A DNA stretch of 64,000 bases from Candidatus Calescibacterium sp. (GCA_025060505.1 JANXBU010000002.1:142582-206581); one strand, 5' to 3'. Numbered from the stretch's first letter, positions 54,270 to 63,571 are shown. The notes: generated by a model not told the origin, from the sequence alone. Program-made: numbers and translations.

Positions 54270-54606
54270 AAAATCCAATTGAGATGTATTCTGCTCTCTC
54301 ATCGGATCCAAGATATAGCGGAATTCTTTGTTTGCGGTTTTTCGTTTTTCAGCAGATTTTCGCTCCTTTACAAGCGATACTTTCTGTGTGAGAACGAATT
54401 CAGAAGCTACCCGGTTCCGAAACATTCCGAAACATATACCAAAGTTCTAACTCTATTATGTTATTGTTTGATCTGATTCTAAAATTCAAAATGAATTCTA
54501 CTTATGTGATCAAAAGATATAACACGACATCAGAGCAAAAACATTTGATATAAAATATTTTTCGGTTTTTATTTTCTTATGTATTTTGTTGTCAAGCGCT
54601 TTTGCG
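54270..54606. other. Intergenic, no supported gene
   Basis: The track ORF 54279-54476 (65 aa) has no recognisable features and is probably spurious. The remainder is A/T-rich. It forms the left flank of the CRISPR remnant and decayed ORF. Confidence 0.4.
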
Positions 54607-54699
54607 GTCAATTTTGGTTATAAGCAACTCAGATTGAATACCTCATAGTAGTTATCCCGATATCCACTGTGTCGATTTTGGTTATAATCAACTCAGATT
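54607..54699. CRISPR. Two-repeat CRISPR array remnant
   Basis: Two copies of a 29-nt sequence, GTC(A/G)ATTTTGGTTATAA(G/T)CAACTCAGATT, lie at 54607-54635 and 54671-54699. They differ at two positions and are separated by a unique 35-nt segment. The 64-bp period matches the repeat-spacer period of type I-B arrays, and the first copy continues as GATTGAAT, like the ATTGAAAC end of many CRISPR repeats. It sits 750 bp upstream of cas6. No third copy is seen on either side. The orientation is uncertain. It may be an eroded array or an isolated mini-array. Confidence 0.55.
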
Positions 54700-55275
54700 A
54701 TAAGAGATGAAAAACTGTGGGAACATTTTGTGGGAGATTCGATTACAAAACAAAGACCAGACTCCAAGAAAATCATTGAGAATATGTTGAAGCTTGCAAG
54801 AGGGGCTGATGGATTCCATCTGTGAAATTTACCAAAATGTACAGAACAAGACATAAGATATACGAAAGTCTACAGACGCGGTTAGAGGAACTGATAAAGT
54901 CAATGGCTGAATCTCTTTTGGGAGCATTCAATACATCTGGGACCGGTTACAAAACCAGGAACTAAAGGATATACACAAACTCTTGGAGTTGAAATGCAGA
55001 TCTTGAATTTTGTGCAGAAACTCTAGAAGGTTATTCCTGAATGAGGTTGATTCCCTGAATCAAAAGATGCTGAATCATACGATGTTTCTTCCCGCTGGCA
55101 AAGTTGCATAGGTAATATTCCTCTAGATGTGAAATCAACAAGAGGAGTTAGGAAAATCAAAGTCAACAATGCTGAGGTACGCTATGCTTTAGCCGAAGAA
55201 CTGTTGATATACAAGTTTCACAGAGAAAGAAATATGGAAGACCTGAAAAGCATATGCCCAAAAACAAGGATATAG
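54700..55275 (+). pseudogene. Decayed ORF, possibly a DUF3883/PD-(D/E)XK-type nuclease
   Basis: One plus-strand frame gives protein-like sequence interrupted by about eight stop codons. It begins DEKLWEHFVGDSITKQRPDSKK, continues ENMLKLARGADGFHL, and later TKGYTQTLGVEMQILNFVQK. It ends AESYDVSSRWQSCIGNIPLDVK, STRGVRKIKVNNAEVRYALAE and a stop at 55273. The D-V-K with preceding YDVSS and following N-x-E resembles restriction-type DUF3883 or PD-(D/E)XK folds, but the match is by eye only. It lies between the CRISPR remnant and cas6 and may be a lost defence gene. Confidence 0.35.
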
Positions 55276-55444
55276 ACTAAAATAAATATTCAAGCAGCTT
55301 TCTGAATTTGAATTCTTGATGAATAATTTTTCTATCTGTTCACAGAAGGAAAATAAAGACTGGGTGTCTGAATTTTTGTGGAATAGCGTTTGATGTATTT
55401 TATGCCAAATAAATTTCAAAATTTATCAGTTTTTTATCTGTATT

Positions 55445-55450
55445 TACTTT
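55445..55450 (+). promoter_or_regulatory. Candidate -10 element of the cas operon
   Basis: TACTTT ends 7 nt before the cas6 ATG at 55458, with no Shine-Dalgarno between, so the cas mRNA may be leaderless at cas6. A second candidate, TAAAAT at 56273-56278, ends 6 nt before the cas8b ATG. That would let the interference genes be transcribed separately from cas6. Confidence 0.4.
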
Positions 55451-55457
55451 TTATCTG

Positions 55458-56213
55458 ATGCGTATTGGTATTTCATTTGTGGCTAAGAGCTCTGTTTTGT
55501 CTCTTCCTTTGAACTACAATCACATAATTCAGGGCTTCATATACAGCCATATCGGAAGTTCCATCGCCTCGTTCTTGCATGAGAAAGGATTTGAATTTGA
55601 AAAACGGAAATTCAAGCTCTTTACGTTCTCTAGACTGACTGGAAAATACAAGATAGATCAGGAGAGAATATTTTTTCCAGAGCGCGCAACTTTGTATGTT
55701 TCATCTCCAATAGAAAAGTTTATAACAAGTCTTGCAGTGAACCTTGTCAGGCGAAACACGTTCTTTATAGATGGACAGGAGGTATTCGTCTCTGGTATTG
55801 AGGTTATCAAAAAGCCTGAGATCAAAGATACGGTCGTGATAAAAATGCTTTCACCTATTACTATATATTCCACATTTGAGACGGAAGATGGAAGAAAGAA
55901 GACTTACTACTATTCACCGTTTGAGCGGGATTTCTCAGAACTTGTAAGACAAAACATAATTAAAAAATATATTGCTTTCTTCGAGAATGCCCCCCCTGAT
56001 ACATCATTCACAATAGAACCACTTTGTGTAGACCATAAAAAAGACAATATCATATTAATATATAAAGGAAATATAATAAAGGGATGGATGGGTACATACA
56101 GACTCTGTGGTTCTCTTGACCTAATATCCTTTGCATATGAGACGGGAATTGGCGGAAAAAATTCCCAGGGCTTTGGGATGTTCAAAATCATAAATTTCAA
56201 AAACCATAAATAA
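55458..56213 (+). CDS. cas6: CRISPR pre-crRNA endoribonuclease Cas6
   Basis: Cas6 cuts the repeat in pre-crRNA and usually stays on the 3' handle within Cascade. The 251-residue RAMP protein begins with the ferredoxin-like strand MRIGISFVAKSS and contains NYNHIIQGFIYSHI, whose His is a candidate catalytic residue. It ends with the glycine-rich loop GIGGKNSQGFGMF typical of Cas6. It is the first gene of the cas operon, and a 71-bp gap separates it from cas8b. That position is usual for type I-B loci. Confidence 0.93.
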   Translation: MRIGISFVAKSSVLSLPLNYNHIIQGFIYSHIGSSIASFLHEKGFEFEKRKFKLFTFSRLTGKYKIDQERIFFPERATLYVSSPIEKFITSLAVNLVRRNTFFIDGQEVFVSGIEVIKKPEIKDTVVIKMLSPITIYSTFETEDGRKKTYYYSPFERDFSELVRQNIIKKYIAFFENAPPDTSFTIEPLCVDHKKDNIILIYKGNIIKGWMGTYRLCGSLDLISFAYETGIGGKNSQGFGMFKIINFKNHK

Positions 56214-56284
56214 GAAATTTTTAAATGATTTGAATTATGATTACGATGGAAGAAATATAACAGAAGAGTTATTAAAATTTGCAT

Positions 56285-58033
56285 ATGATTAGAGCTATAA
56301 GGGAACTCGGCAGGTTATATCCAAACACTGAATTGGACAAGCTACCGGAGGGACACCTGATTATAATAGAGCTAAGCTCTACAGGTGGAACTTTACAGTT
56401 TGATCAGGTCTCAATTGAGGAGATAGATTTAGAAAAAATTAAAAATTATCTTTACAAGAAAGGAACTCCGAATGGCCCAAACTTCTCTCCAACAGCTATA
56501 ATCACTGAACCTGAAAAAACTTTTGATGTGAAGGTTATAGGATGGTTCAGAAGAATCATGAAAGATTTTAGTGGTAAACCAGATTTACAAAATCATCTGA
56601 ATTATGTTAAAAAAATACAAGACTGTCTTGATCAAAATAGCGAGAAGATCCTGAGTGAAATTAAAAATAAGATTTCTGAATACAAAAAATCAAGGGATCA
56701 TTCTTTTTCAATCACTATAAAGATAGATCAGAAATATATCGGAGAAATTCAGGAGTTTCAGGAGCTCTTCAAAGCTTTCTTGAGCCACAGCTTCTCAGGA
56801 AAATCATTTCAAGAAGAAGCCTTGTGTTCATTATGTGGAAAGAAAGGCGAGGTTTCTGGCTCAGTTGGTGTTTTCAAATTTTATACTCTTGATAAACCGG
56901 GGTTCATAGCTGGTGGGTTTAAAGAAGAGTTTGCATGGCGTAACTTTCCGGTGTGCCGTGATTGCCAGTTCCATCTTGAATCTGGAAGAAAGTACATAGA
57001 AGATAACCTGGTTTTTAATTTCTACGGATTGAAATACTGGATCATTCCGAAGTTCTACTTGGCTAGAAACGACGACGAAAAGCGCGAGATCTTACGTACA
57101 CTTGCAAGCTCAAGCAAAAATCAGACGATGCAGAATAGAAAAAGAATAACATCAGACCAGAGAGAAATTCTTGATATTTTATCGCAGAGTCAAGATTATC
57201 TTGGGATTGATATAATTTTCATAGAGCAGGAAAAAAGTGCTGAGAGAATATTGCTGCATATAGAAGATATTTTCCCATCACGTCTCAGGAAAATTTTTGA
57301 GGCAAAAGATAAGATAGACGATATATTTTCAGAGGTATCAGATCAGCGGGATTTTAATCTTGAAGCTCTGAGGCTTTTTTTCTCAAAAACAGATAAGAGC
57401 AAAAGAGAATACGATCTGAACAATTACTTTCTTGACATAGTTGCAAAGATATTCAGAGGGGGTAGGGTTCAGATTGGCTTCCTTCTGAAGTTTTTTATGA
57501 AATCAATACGCGATGAGTTTATAAGAGATTCCACGCGCAAAAGATTTTTACAGCTCACAGAGGATTCGCTCAAATTACTTCTTTTTCTGCACTTTCTTGA
57601 AATTGTTGAATTTGCATCAGACTATAATAAAAACACAAATATGGGAATTTTTGAAGGTTTCTTCAACAAATACTCCCCAGTTTTTGATTCACCTCATAAA
57701 AAAGCTCTGTTTTTACTCGGGGCACTGACTCAGCTTCTTTTAAATGTTCAGATGGCAAGAGGAAAGATTCCTCCACCTTTTCTCAAAAAGCTCAAGTCTC
57801 TGAAGATGAGCAAAAAAGATGTAATCGCACTTTTTCCAGAGTTGAAAAACAAGTTGTTTGAGTATGGAGTATCTTACAGGAAAATTGAGGAGGAATGCAC
57901 AAGATATTTCCTTGAAAGTGGAGATTGGAATATGAGCGTTGATGAGCTGAATTTTTATTTTGTATGTGGTATGAATTCAGCTCAACAAATGAAAAAAATA
58001 ATTGAGGAGGATAAACAAGATGGAACGCAATAA
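56285..58033 (+). CDS. cas8b: Type I-B Cascade large subunit Cas8b (Csh1/TM1802-like)
   Basis: Cas8b is the large subunit that recognises the PAM and helps position the R-loop. The 582-residue protein has the family's central zinc-finger-like segment (CSLCGKKGEVSG..FAWRNFPVCRDC). This is followed by ESGRKYIEDNLVFNFYGLKYWIIPKFYL, a hallmark of Csh1/TM1802-type Cas8. The C-terminal half is helical and poorly conserved, as usual. I start at ATG 56285, two codons into the track ORF. Its last 14 bp overlap the cas7 start, indicating coupled translation. Confidence 0.9.
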   Translation: MIRAIRELGRLYPNTELDKLPEGHLIIIELSSTGGTLQFDQVSIEEIDLEKIKNYLYKKGTPNGPNFSPTAIITEPEKTFDVKVIGWFRRIMKDFSGKPDLQNHLNYVKKIQDCLDQNSEKILSEIKNKISEYKKSRDHSFSITIKIDQKYIGEIQEFQELFKAFLSHSFSGKSFQEEALCSLCGKKGEVSGSVGVFKFYTLDKPGFIAGGFKEEFAWRNFPVCRDCQFHLESGRKYIEDNLVFNFYGLKYWIIPKFYLARNDDEKREILRTLASSSKNQTMQNRKRITSDQREILDILSQSQDYLGIDIIFIEQEKSAERILLHIEDIFPSRLRKIFEAKDKIDDIFSEVSDQRDFNLEALRLFFSKTDKSKREYDLNNYFLDIVAKIFRGGRVQIGFLLKFFMKSIRDEFIRDSTRKRFLQLTEDSLKLLLFLHFLEIVEFASDYNKNTNMGIFEGFFNKYSPVFDSPHKKALFLLGALTQLLLNVQMARGKIPPPFLKKLKSLKMSKKDVIALFPELKNKLFEYGVSYRKIEEECTRYFLESGDWNMSVDELNFYFVCGMNSAQQMKKIIEEDKQDGTQ

Positions 58034-58949
58034 AAACGGATCCAATGTAATAGTAAAGAATCGGGCGGAGATACTCTTTTTGTATGATGTATCATGGGCT
58101 AATCCGAACGGTGACCCTGTTGACGAAAACAAGCCGAGAATAGACCCCGAAACTGGCATAAACATAGTTACCGATGCAAGACTCAAACGTACCATAAGGG
58201 ACTACTGGGATAAATACAAGGGTTTGAATGTGTTTATAAAGGAGATAAGGGAACCTGACGGAAGCCGGAGAACAAAAGAGCGACGCCTTGATGACTTCAA
58301 AGATCCAGTAAGCGAGTGTATAGACATAAGAGTTTTTGGTGCAACTGTGGCTGTTAAAAACAAAACTTTGACCTACACCGGACCTGTTCAGTTCAAGTTT
58401 GGATACTCACTTCACAAGGTAGACCTGACTTTTGTGAAGGGTACAACAGTTATGCCATCAGGAGAAGGAAAAGAGGCTGGAACATTTACCGAAAGATATG
58501 TTCTGCCATACTCGCTTATAGTCTTTTATGGCATCTTAAACGAAAACACAGCAAAAACACAGGAAATACCTCTGACAAAGCAGGACGTAGATCTTCTTCT
58601 TGAGGCTATGTGGCTTGGAACAAAGAATCTCTCCACGGGGTCAAAAATAGGACACTGCCCACGTTTACTACTATGTGTTGAATACAAAGAAAACTCGTTC
58701 CACATCGGAGAGCTTGACAGACACATCAAGCTTGTTTCCAGCAAGGAAGAAACACAGATACGCAGTCCAGAAGATTTCTCAATAGATATATCAAAGCTTG
58801 TTAATGTTTTTTCTGAAAACAAGGACAAAATACAGAAGATAGAATATGAATTTGACAAATCAATACGCTTCGTGAAGGATGGCAAAGATATAAGCATTCA
58901 GGAAGCCCTCAGAGAATTTCCAGCTGAGAAAATGAACATACAGAAATGA
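58020..58949 (+). CDS. cas7: Type I-B Cascade backbone protein Cas7 (Csh2)
   Basis: Cas7 forms the helical backbone that binds the crRNA spacer. The protein has about 309 residues from ATG 58020. It shows the Cas7/Csh2 start AEILFLYDVSWANPNGDPVDENKPRID, then GINIVTDARLKRTIRDYW, CIDIRVFGATVA and TGPVQFKFGYS. A clear Shine-Dalgarno, GAGGAGG at 58004-58010, lies about 10 nt upstream, unlike most genes in this window. The start lies within the end of cas8b. Expression in several copies per Cascade may explain the stronger ribosome-binding site. Confidence 0.95.
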   Translation: MERNKNGSNVIVKNRAEILFLYDVSWANPNGDPVDENKPRIDPETGINIVTDARLKRTIRDYWDKYKGLNVFIKEIREPDGSRRTKERRLDDFKDPVSECIDIRVFGATVAVKNKTLTYTGPVQFKFGYSLHKVDLTFVKGTTVMPSGEGKEAGTFTERYVLPYSLIVFYGILNENTAKTQEIPLTKQDVDLLLEAMWLGTKNLSTGSKIGHCPRLLLCVEYKENSFHIGELDRHIKLVSSKEETQIRSPEDFSIDISKLVNVFSENKDKIQKIEYEFDKSIRFVKDGKDISIQEALREFPAEKMNIQK

Positions 58950-59659
58950 AGTTTGCTGTATTTGATATATGGGGTGATTTTGCACACTTCCGAAAATACT
59001 ACACTGCAACATCTCCGTTGACTTTTTCCTTTCCAACTCCAACTTCTGTGCTCGGAATGATCGGAGCAATATTGGGTATAGATAGAAACGAGTATCTAAA
59101 ACAACTTGGAGGTGAGAAAACGAAATTGGCTATACAGATCCTTTCTCCCGTTAAGAAAGTGAGGTTTGGTCTTAATCTTATCAACACAAAAGAAAAAAAG
59201 TTCACGTTATATAGGTCAAAGCACCATGAGCCAAGAATTCAGGTCAGAGCAGAGTTCATCAAGAAACCAAAATACAGAATATATCTCAATCATCAGGATG
59301 AAAGCATAATCAGTAGTCTTGAAAGCCGTCTCAAATCTCACAGAACATTCTATACACTTTCGCTCGGTCTGAGTAATCTTCTTGCTGATTTTCAATATGT
59401 TGGTACCTATGAATCTCAAGAACAGAGATCCGATGATTTCATCGAAATATCATCTGTAATACCTGTTTCAAAAATCTTGGATATCAAATTTGAGAATGGA
59501 AAACGCTATCTTAAAGAGGAGGGAGTTCCTGTTGAAATGAAACAAGATAGAACAGTTGAGAGAAGGGAAGACATATTATTTGAAGATCGTGGTCAGGATA
59601 TAAAGGCAAAAGTCAAAAGCTTCTATAAAGTGGCGGACAGAAACATTGTTCTGATATGA
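58946..59659 (+). CDS. cas5: Type I-B Cascade subunit Cas5
   Basis: Cas5 caps the crRNA 5' handle in Cascade. The 237-residue RAMP protein begins MKFAVFDIWGDFAHFRKYYT and continues with SPLTFSFPTPTSVLGMIGAILG, the conserved Cas5 core. The later segment LSNLLADFQYVGTYE is also typical. Its ATG overlaps the cas7 stop codon (ATGA). The order cas8b-cas7-cas5 and the Csh-type sequences identify subtype I-B. Confidence 0.95.
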   Translation: MKFAVFDIWGDFAHFRKYYTATSPLTFSFPTPTSVLGMIGAILGIDRNEYLKQLGGEKTKLAIQILSPVKKVRFGLNLINTKEKKFTLYRSKHHEPRIQVRAEFIKKPKYRIYLNHQDESIISSLESRLKSHRTFYTLSLGLSNLLADFQYVGTYESQEQRSDDFIEISSVIPVSKILDIKFENGKRYLKEEGVPVEMKQDRTVERREDILFEDRGQDIKAKVKSFYKVADRNIVLI

Positions 59660-59663
59660 TCTT

Positions 59664-62048
59664 ATGAGTGCTTGTGGACACATCTGCTCTGGACTGTTTT
59701 CTCATACGGGTATATGTCTTGAAAATCATCTTCTTGATGTAGCAGACCTTTGTGTTAGATTTCACAAACAAAATTCTTTATCTCTTTTTGAACCGGAGGA
59801 GAAGGTAGAAGATCTTCTGTGGCTTGTTGGTCTTTGCCACGATATTGGTAAGTCAACAGAATATTTCCAAGAATATTTAACTCAAAAAGAATATATAACT
59901 CAAAAAGTCAAAGGTGATACCAAACTACTCCGCAAACATTCTCTGCTTTCGGCTGTTTGCTCCTATTTTCTCGTCAAACAGAAAACTCAGAATGATTTTC
60001 TGGCTTTTGTAGGATACCTGGCTGTAAAAAGACACCACAGCAACCTAGATGACATCTTGAATGAAACTTCCTATATAGATGATAAAGAATTGAGAATACT
60101 AGAAAAGCAGATACAAAGCATAGATGATAAAAAGCTGGAAGCATTTTCAAAGAATCTATCAGTTGATCTTACAAAGGAAAGAATCAGAAGCTGGTGCAAT
60201 GAGATTCAGAAAGAGCTTTTTGAATTGAAAAGGAAATTCAGAAACAGGAACGGAAACTTGACAGATTACCTTAAGATAAACTATATTTTTTCTATTTTGC
60301 TTGATGCAGATAAAAGTGCTGTTGTTCTTGGTGGAAGGAGCAGATTTGAAGATTACTTCTCAAGGAAAGATCTTGATCTTTCTTGTGTTGACCGATATGT
60401 TGATTCTCTGAAACAATCCGGAGCGCGTAAGATGAATCGGGGAAGCAACATAAACGACCTCAGGAACCAAGCTTACAATTCTGTATCGAATTTTGAAATA
60501 GATCTATCTCAAAGGATCTTCTCCATGAATCTTCCAACAGGTCTTGGCAAGACTTTGATGGCTCTGAAGTTTGCTCTGAAGATTAGACAAAATCTTGAGA
60601 CCAAAAAAGGCATAAAAGCGAGAATAATATACAGCCTGCCTTTTCTTTCTATTATTGATCAGACATTCAGCGTTTTCACAAAAGTTTTGAACAATCCGAC
60701 AAGCGATATCCTTCTTCAACACCATCATCTGTCTGACATGGTATATACAAAGCAGAATAATGGTGAACAAATAGAGTATGAAGATGATCAAGCCAAAATA
60801 ATGTTAGAGGGTTGGAACTCTGAGATAATTGTGACTACGTTCTACCAGCTGTTTCAAACTTTGGTTTCCAACAGCAAAAGCAACATAAGAAAGTTCCATA
60901 GGTTGGCAAACTCCATAATAATCCTAGATGAGGTTCAATGTATTCCACACCGATATTGGTCTTTGGTCAAAGAGCTTATGATTTCATTGACAGAAAAGAT
61001 GAACTCATACGTGATTCTTGTTACAGCAACTCAACCTATGATATTTGGTCAGTCCACTAAAATTATTGATGAGCGCCAGTATTTCAACAGCCTCAACAGA
61101 GTAGATGTCTACATAGATATTACTCCAAAAACCATTCCCGAGTTTGCTAAACAGATAAGTTTTGAAGAGGGCAAATCATATCTTTTCATTCTAAACACTA
61201 TAAATTCTGCAAAGGAGCTATACAGTATCTTGAAAAATGATATCTTGAAAGATGGATTCAGACGCGAAATAGTTTTCCTTTCTTCCCACATAGTTCCACG
61301 TGAGAGATTAATGAGAATAGAAAAGATAAAGAGAGGAGAGTTTCGTATAGCTGTTACTACTCAGGTTATTGAGGCTGGGGTTGATGTTAGCTTTGATGTG
61401 GTTTATAGGGATTTAGCTCCACTTGATAGCATCAATCAGGCCTGTGGTAGATGCAACAGAAACTGGGAAAAAGAATCTGGCAAGGTCTTTATTTTGAAGC
61501 TCAAAGATGAAAGGAGAGCATTTGCATCTTATGTATATGACTCAATTCTTCTTGAATCCACTGAAGAAATCCTGAAACCCATAGACTCAAGCAAAATAAG
61601 AGAGCAAGATTTTCTTCAGCTTGTGGGGAAATATTTTGATATGGTCAATCAGAGAAAGTCAAACAATATTTCAAGACAACTTCTTGATTCTATTAAGCAA
61701 CTAAGATATGATGGAGAAGCAGAAAAGATGCCGATATCAAGTTTCAAACTTATAGAAGACGAGCGATTTCCGAAAATAAGTGTTTTTGTTGAAATAAACA
61801 GGGAAGCAAAAAGTGTGTGGGAAGATTACAAAAAGATATGGGAGAATAATAATTTGAAGCCATTTGAGAAGATGAAAGAGTTTGAGAAGATAAAATCAAA
61901 ATTCTATGACTTTGTCATATCTGTTCCATGCTTTAGCAGTTTGCCTCCTATAGTTTGTGGGATCGGATACATTAGTTCAAATCAGCTTGAAGATTACTAC
62001 GATCTGGAGACTGGATATAAGATTTCAGGAGATGCAATCATATGGTGA
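59664..62048 (+). CDS. cas3: CRISPR-associated nuclease-helicase Cas3
   Basis: Cas3 is recruited by Cascade to nick, unwind and degrade target DNA. The 794-residue protein has an intact HD nuclease domain (NHLLDVADL; HD pair in LCHDIGKSTEYF at residues 59-60; KHSLLSA; VKRHHSNL). A superfamily-2 helicase follows: Walker A NLPTGLGKTLMALKFAL (near 290), DEVQ box in IIILDEVQCI (near 420), TATQP (near 455) and motif VI QACGRCNRNWE (near 592). All catalytic residues I can check are present, so interference should be functional. It starts 4 bp after cas5. Confidence 0.96.
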   Translation: MSACGHICSGLFSHTGICLENHLLDVADLCVRFHKQNSLSLFEPEEKVEDLLWLVGLCHDIGKSTEYFQEYLTQKEYITQKVKGDTKLLRKHSLLSAVCSYFLVKQKTQNDFLAFVGYLAVKRHHSNLDDILNETSYIDDKELRILEKQIQSIDDKKLEAFSKNLSVDLTKERIRSWCNEIQKELFELKRKFRNRNGNLTDYLKINYIFSILLDADKSAVVLGGRSRFEDYFSRKDLDLSCVDRYVDSLKQSGARKMNRGSNINDLRNQAYNSVSNFEIDLSQRIFSMNLPTGLGKTLMALKFALKIRQNLETKKGIKARIIYSLPFLSIIDQTFSVFTKVLNNPTSDILLQHHHLSDMVYTKQNNGEQIEYEDDQAKIMLEGWNSEIIVTTFYQLFQTLVSNSKSNIRKFHRLANSIIILDEVQCIPHRYWSLVKELMISLTEKMNSYVILVTATQPMIFGQSTKIIDERQYFNSLNRVDVYIDITPKTIPEFAKQISFEEGKSYLFILNTINSAKELYSILKNDILKDGFRREIVFLSSHIVPRERLMRIEKIKRGEFRIAVTTQVIEAGVDVSFDVVYRDLAPLDSINQACGRCNRNWEKESGKVFILKLKDERRAFASYVYDSILLESTEEILKPIDSSKIREQDFLQLVGKYFDMVNQRKSNNISRQLLDSIKQLRYDGEAEKMPISSFKLIEDERFPKISVFVEINREAKSVWEDYKKIWENNNLKPFEKMKEFEKIKSKFYDFVISVPCFSSLPPIVCGIGYISSNQLEDYYDLETGYKISGDAIIW

Positions 62049-62066
62049 TTATATTTAGCTGAGATT

Positions 62067-62573
62067 ATGGGTAATTATAGGATTGCCGTCAATGGAACAC
62101 TTGTTTGGTATTACTACATATGCAAAAGGCAGGTATGGCTTATCTCAAGGCATCTGACGCCGGATCCTGAAAATCCTTGGATTGAGATTGGAAGGCTTAT
62201 ACATCAGGAGTCATTTGCAAGAGAGAGGAAGGAGATAGACTTTGAGAACATAAAGGTAGATGTTATGAGAAACGAGGATGGTCTGATTGTTGTGGGAGAG
62301 ATAAAGAAATCATCTAAGTATCTTTCTGCTGCGCAGGCACAGCTTCTGTTTTACCTTTACAAGCTCAGGGAATCGGGCTTGAACCTGAAGGGAGTTTTGC
62401 TTGTACCTAAGGAGAAAAAGAGAATCGCGGTTGAGCTAACAGATGAAAAGATTTCTGAGATTGAAAGCGTTATAAAGGATATACAGAACATAGTTGATTT
62501 GCCTCGGCCGCCGAAAGCGGTCAGGTGTGTTTTTTGCGCAAAGTGTGGATATAGGGATTTTTGCTGGTCGTAA
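62067..62573 (+). CDS. cas4: CRISPR-associated exonuclease Cas4
   Basis: Cas4 is a RecB-like Fe-S nuclease that trims prespacers and selects those with a correct PAM. The 168-residue protein has the first cluster cysteine in YYYICKRQVWL and three or more near the C-terminus (CVFCAKCGYRDFC). The nuclease motif IGRLIHQESF with GEIKKSSKY supplies the E-x-K, and QAQLLFYLYKLRE is the family's Q-x3-Y segment. The gene sits between cas3 and cas1, the common I-B order. Confidence 0.94.
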   Translation: MGNYRIAVNGTLVWYYYICKRQVWLISRHLTPDPENPWIEIGRLIHQESFARERKEIDFENIKVDVMRNEDGLIVVGEIKKSSKYLSAAQAQLLFYLYKLRESGLNLKGVLLVPKEKKRIAVELTDEKISEIESVIKDIQNIVDLPRPPKAVRCVFCAKCGYRDFCWS

Positions 62574-62578
62574 GATGT

Positions 62579-63565
62579 ATGAAAAAGACTATATACATCT
62601 TTTCCGATGGAGAGATAAAGAGGCAGGGGAATACAATCTTTTTTGATTCTAAAAACGGTAAGAAGTATGTTCCTGTTGAGAACACAGGGGAGCTTATGAT
62701 TTTTGGGGAGGTTTCTTTAAATAAGCGACTTCTTGAGTTCTTATGTGAGAAGGAGATAATAGTGCATTTTTTCAACTACTACGGATACTATATTGGATCT
62801 TTTTATCCAAGGGAGCATTACAATTCTGGGTACATGTTGGTAAGTCAGTGTAGTTTTTATATTGATGAGGGCAAGAGAATTGATCTTGCAAAGAGATTTG
62901 TCTTGGGTGCTATAGGCAATATGATCAAGGTTCTTGATTACTATCAGAGCAGAGGTAAGAGTCTTTCTGATACTATAGATAAGATAAAGAATTTGAGCGA
63001 AAGAATCAGTGATTGTAGCCAGATTTCTCAGATTATGGCATTGGAGGGAAACATAAGGCAGGAGTACTATCAGGCTTTCAACGTGATTATAGATAATCAG
63101 GATTTTGTTTTTGACGTCAGGAGCAAGAGACCTCCGCACAACAGGTTGAATGCTCTGATAAGTTTTGGCAACAGTTTGTTGTATGTTGTCTGTTTGAGCG
63201 AGATATATAAGACACACCTTGATCCGCGTATAGGATTCTTGCATGAGAGCAACTTCAGGAGATTTTCTCTGAATCTTGACATTGCTGAGATTTTCAAGCC
63301 TATTATTGTTGATAGAACGATTTTTTATCTTCTGAATAAGAAGATGATATCTCCGGAGCATTTTGAGGAGGAGATAGGAGGGATATATATGAACGAAAAG
63401 GGTAGAGATATATTCGTAAGGGAGTTTGAAAGGAAGTTGGGTACCACTATCAAATTAGGTGGTAGGAAGGTATCGTACAGGATGCTTATTAGGTTAGAGT
63501 TGTACAAGCTTGAGAAGCATATTATGGGTGAGAAGGAATACGAGCCATACATAGCCACTTGGTGA
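62579..63565 (+). CDS. cas1: CRISPR integrase Cas1
   Basis: Cas1 with Cas2 inserts new spacers at the leader end of the array. From ATG 62579 it has 328 residues and begins MKKTIYIFSDGEIKRQGNT, matching Cas1b. The metal-binding residues are apparent: Glu in ALEGNIRQEYYQAF, His in GFLHESNF, and Asp/Glu in SLNLDIAEIFKP. ISFGNSLLY is also a family landmark. The track start at 62561 overlaps cas4 and adds six unneeded residues. Confidence 0.96.
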   Translation: MKKTIYIFSDGEIKRQGNTIFFDSKNGKKYVPVENTGELMIFGEVSLNKRLLEFLCEKEIIVHFFNYYGYYIGSFYPREHYNSGYMLVSQCSFYIDEGKRIDLAKRFVLGAIGNMIKVLDYYQSRGKSLSDTIDKIKNLSERISDCSQISQIMALEGNIRQEYYQAFNVIIDNQDFVFDVRSKRPPHNRLNALISFGNSLLYVVCLSEIYKTHLDPRIGFLHESNFRRFSLNLDIAEIFKPIIVDRTIFYLLNKKMISPEHFEEEIGGIYMNEKGRDIFVREFERKLGTTIKLGGRKVSYRMLIRLELYKLEKHIMGEKEYEPYIATW

Positions 63566-63571
63566 TTTGGT

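Noticed and set aside
54279-54476. 65-aa ORF after the NuoG-like gene
   Set aside because: No recognisable features, composition unlike neighbouring genes, and no promoter-like element.
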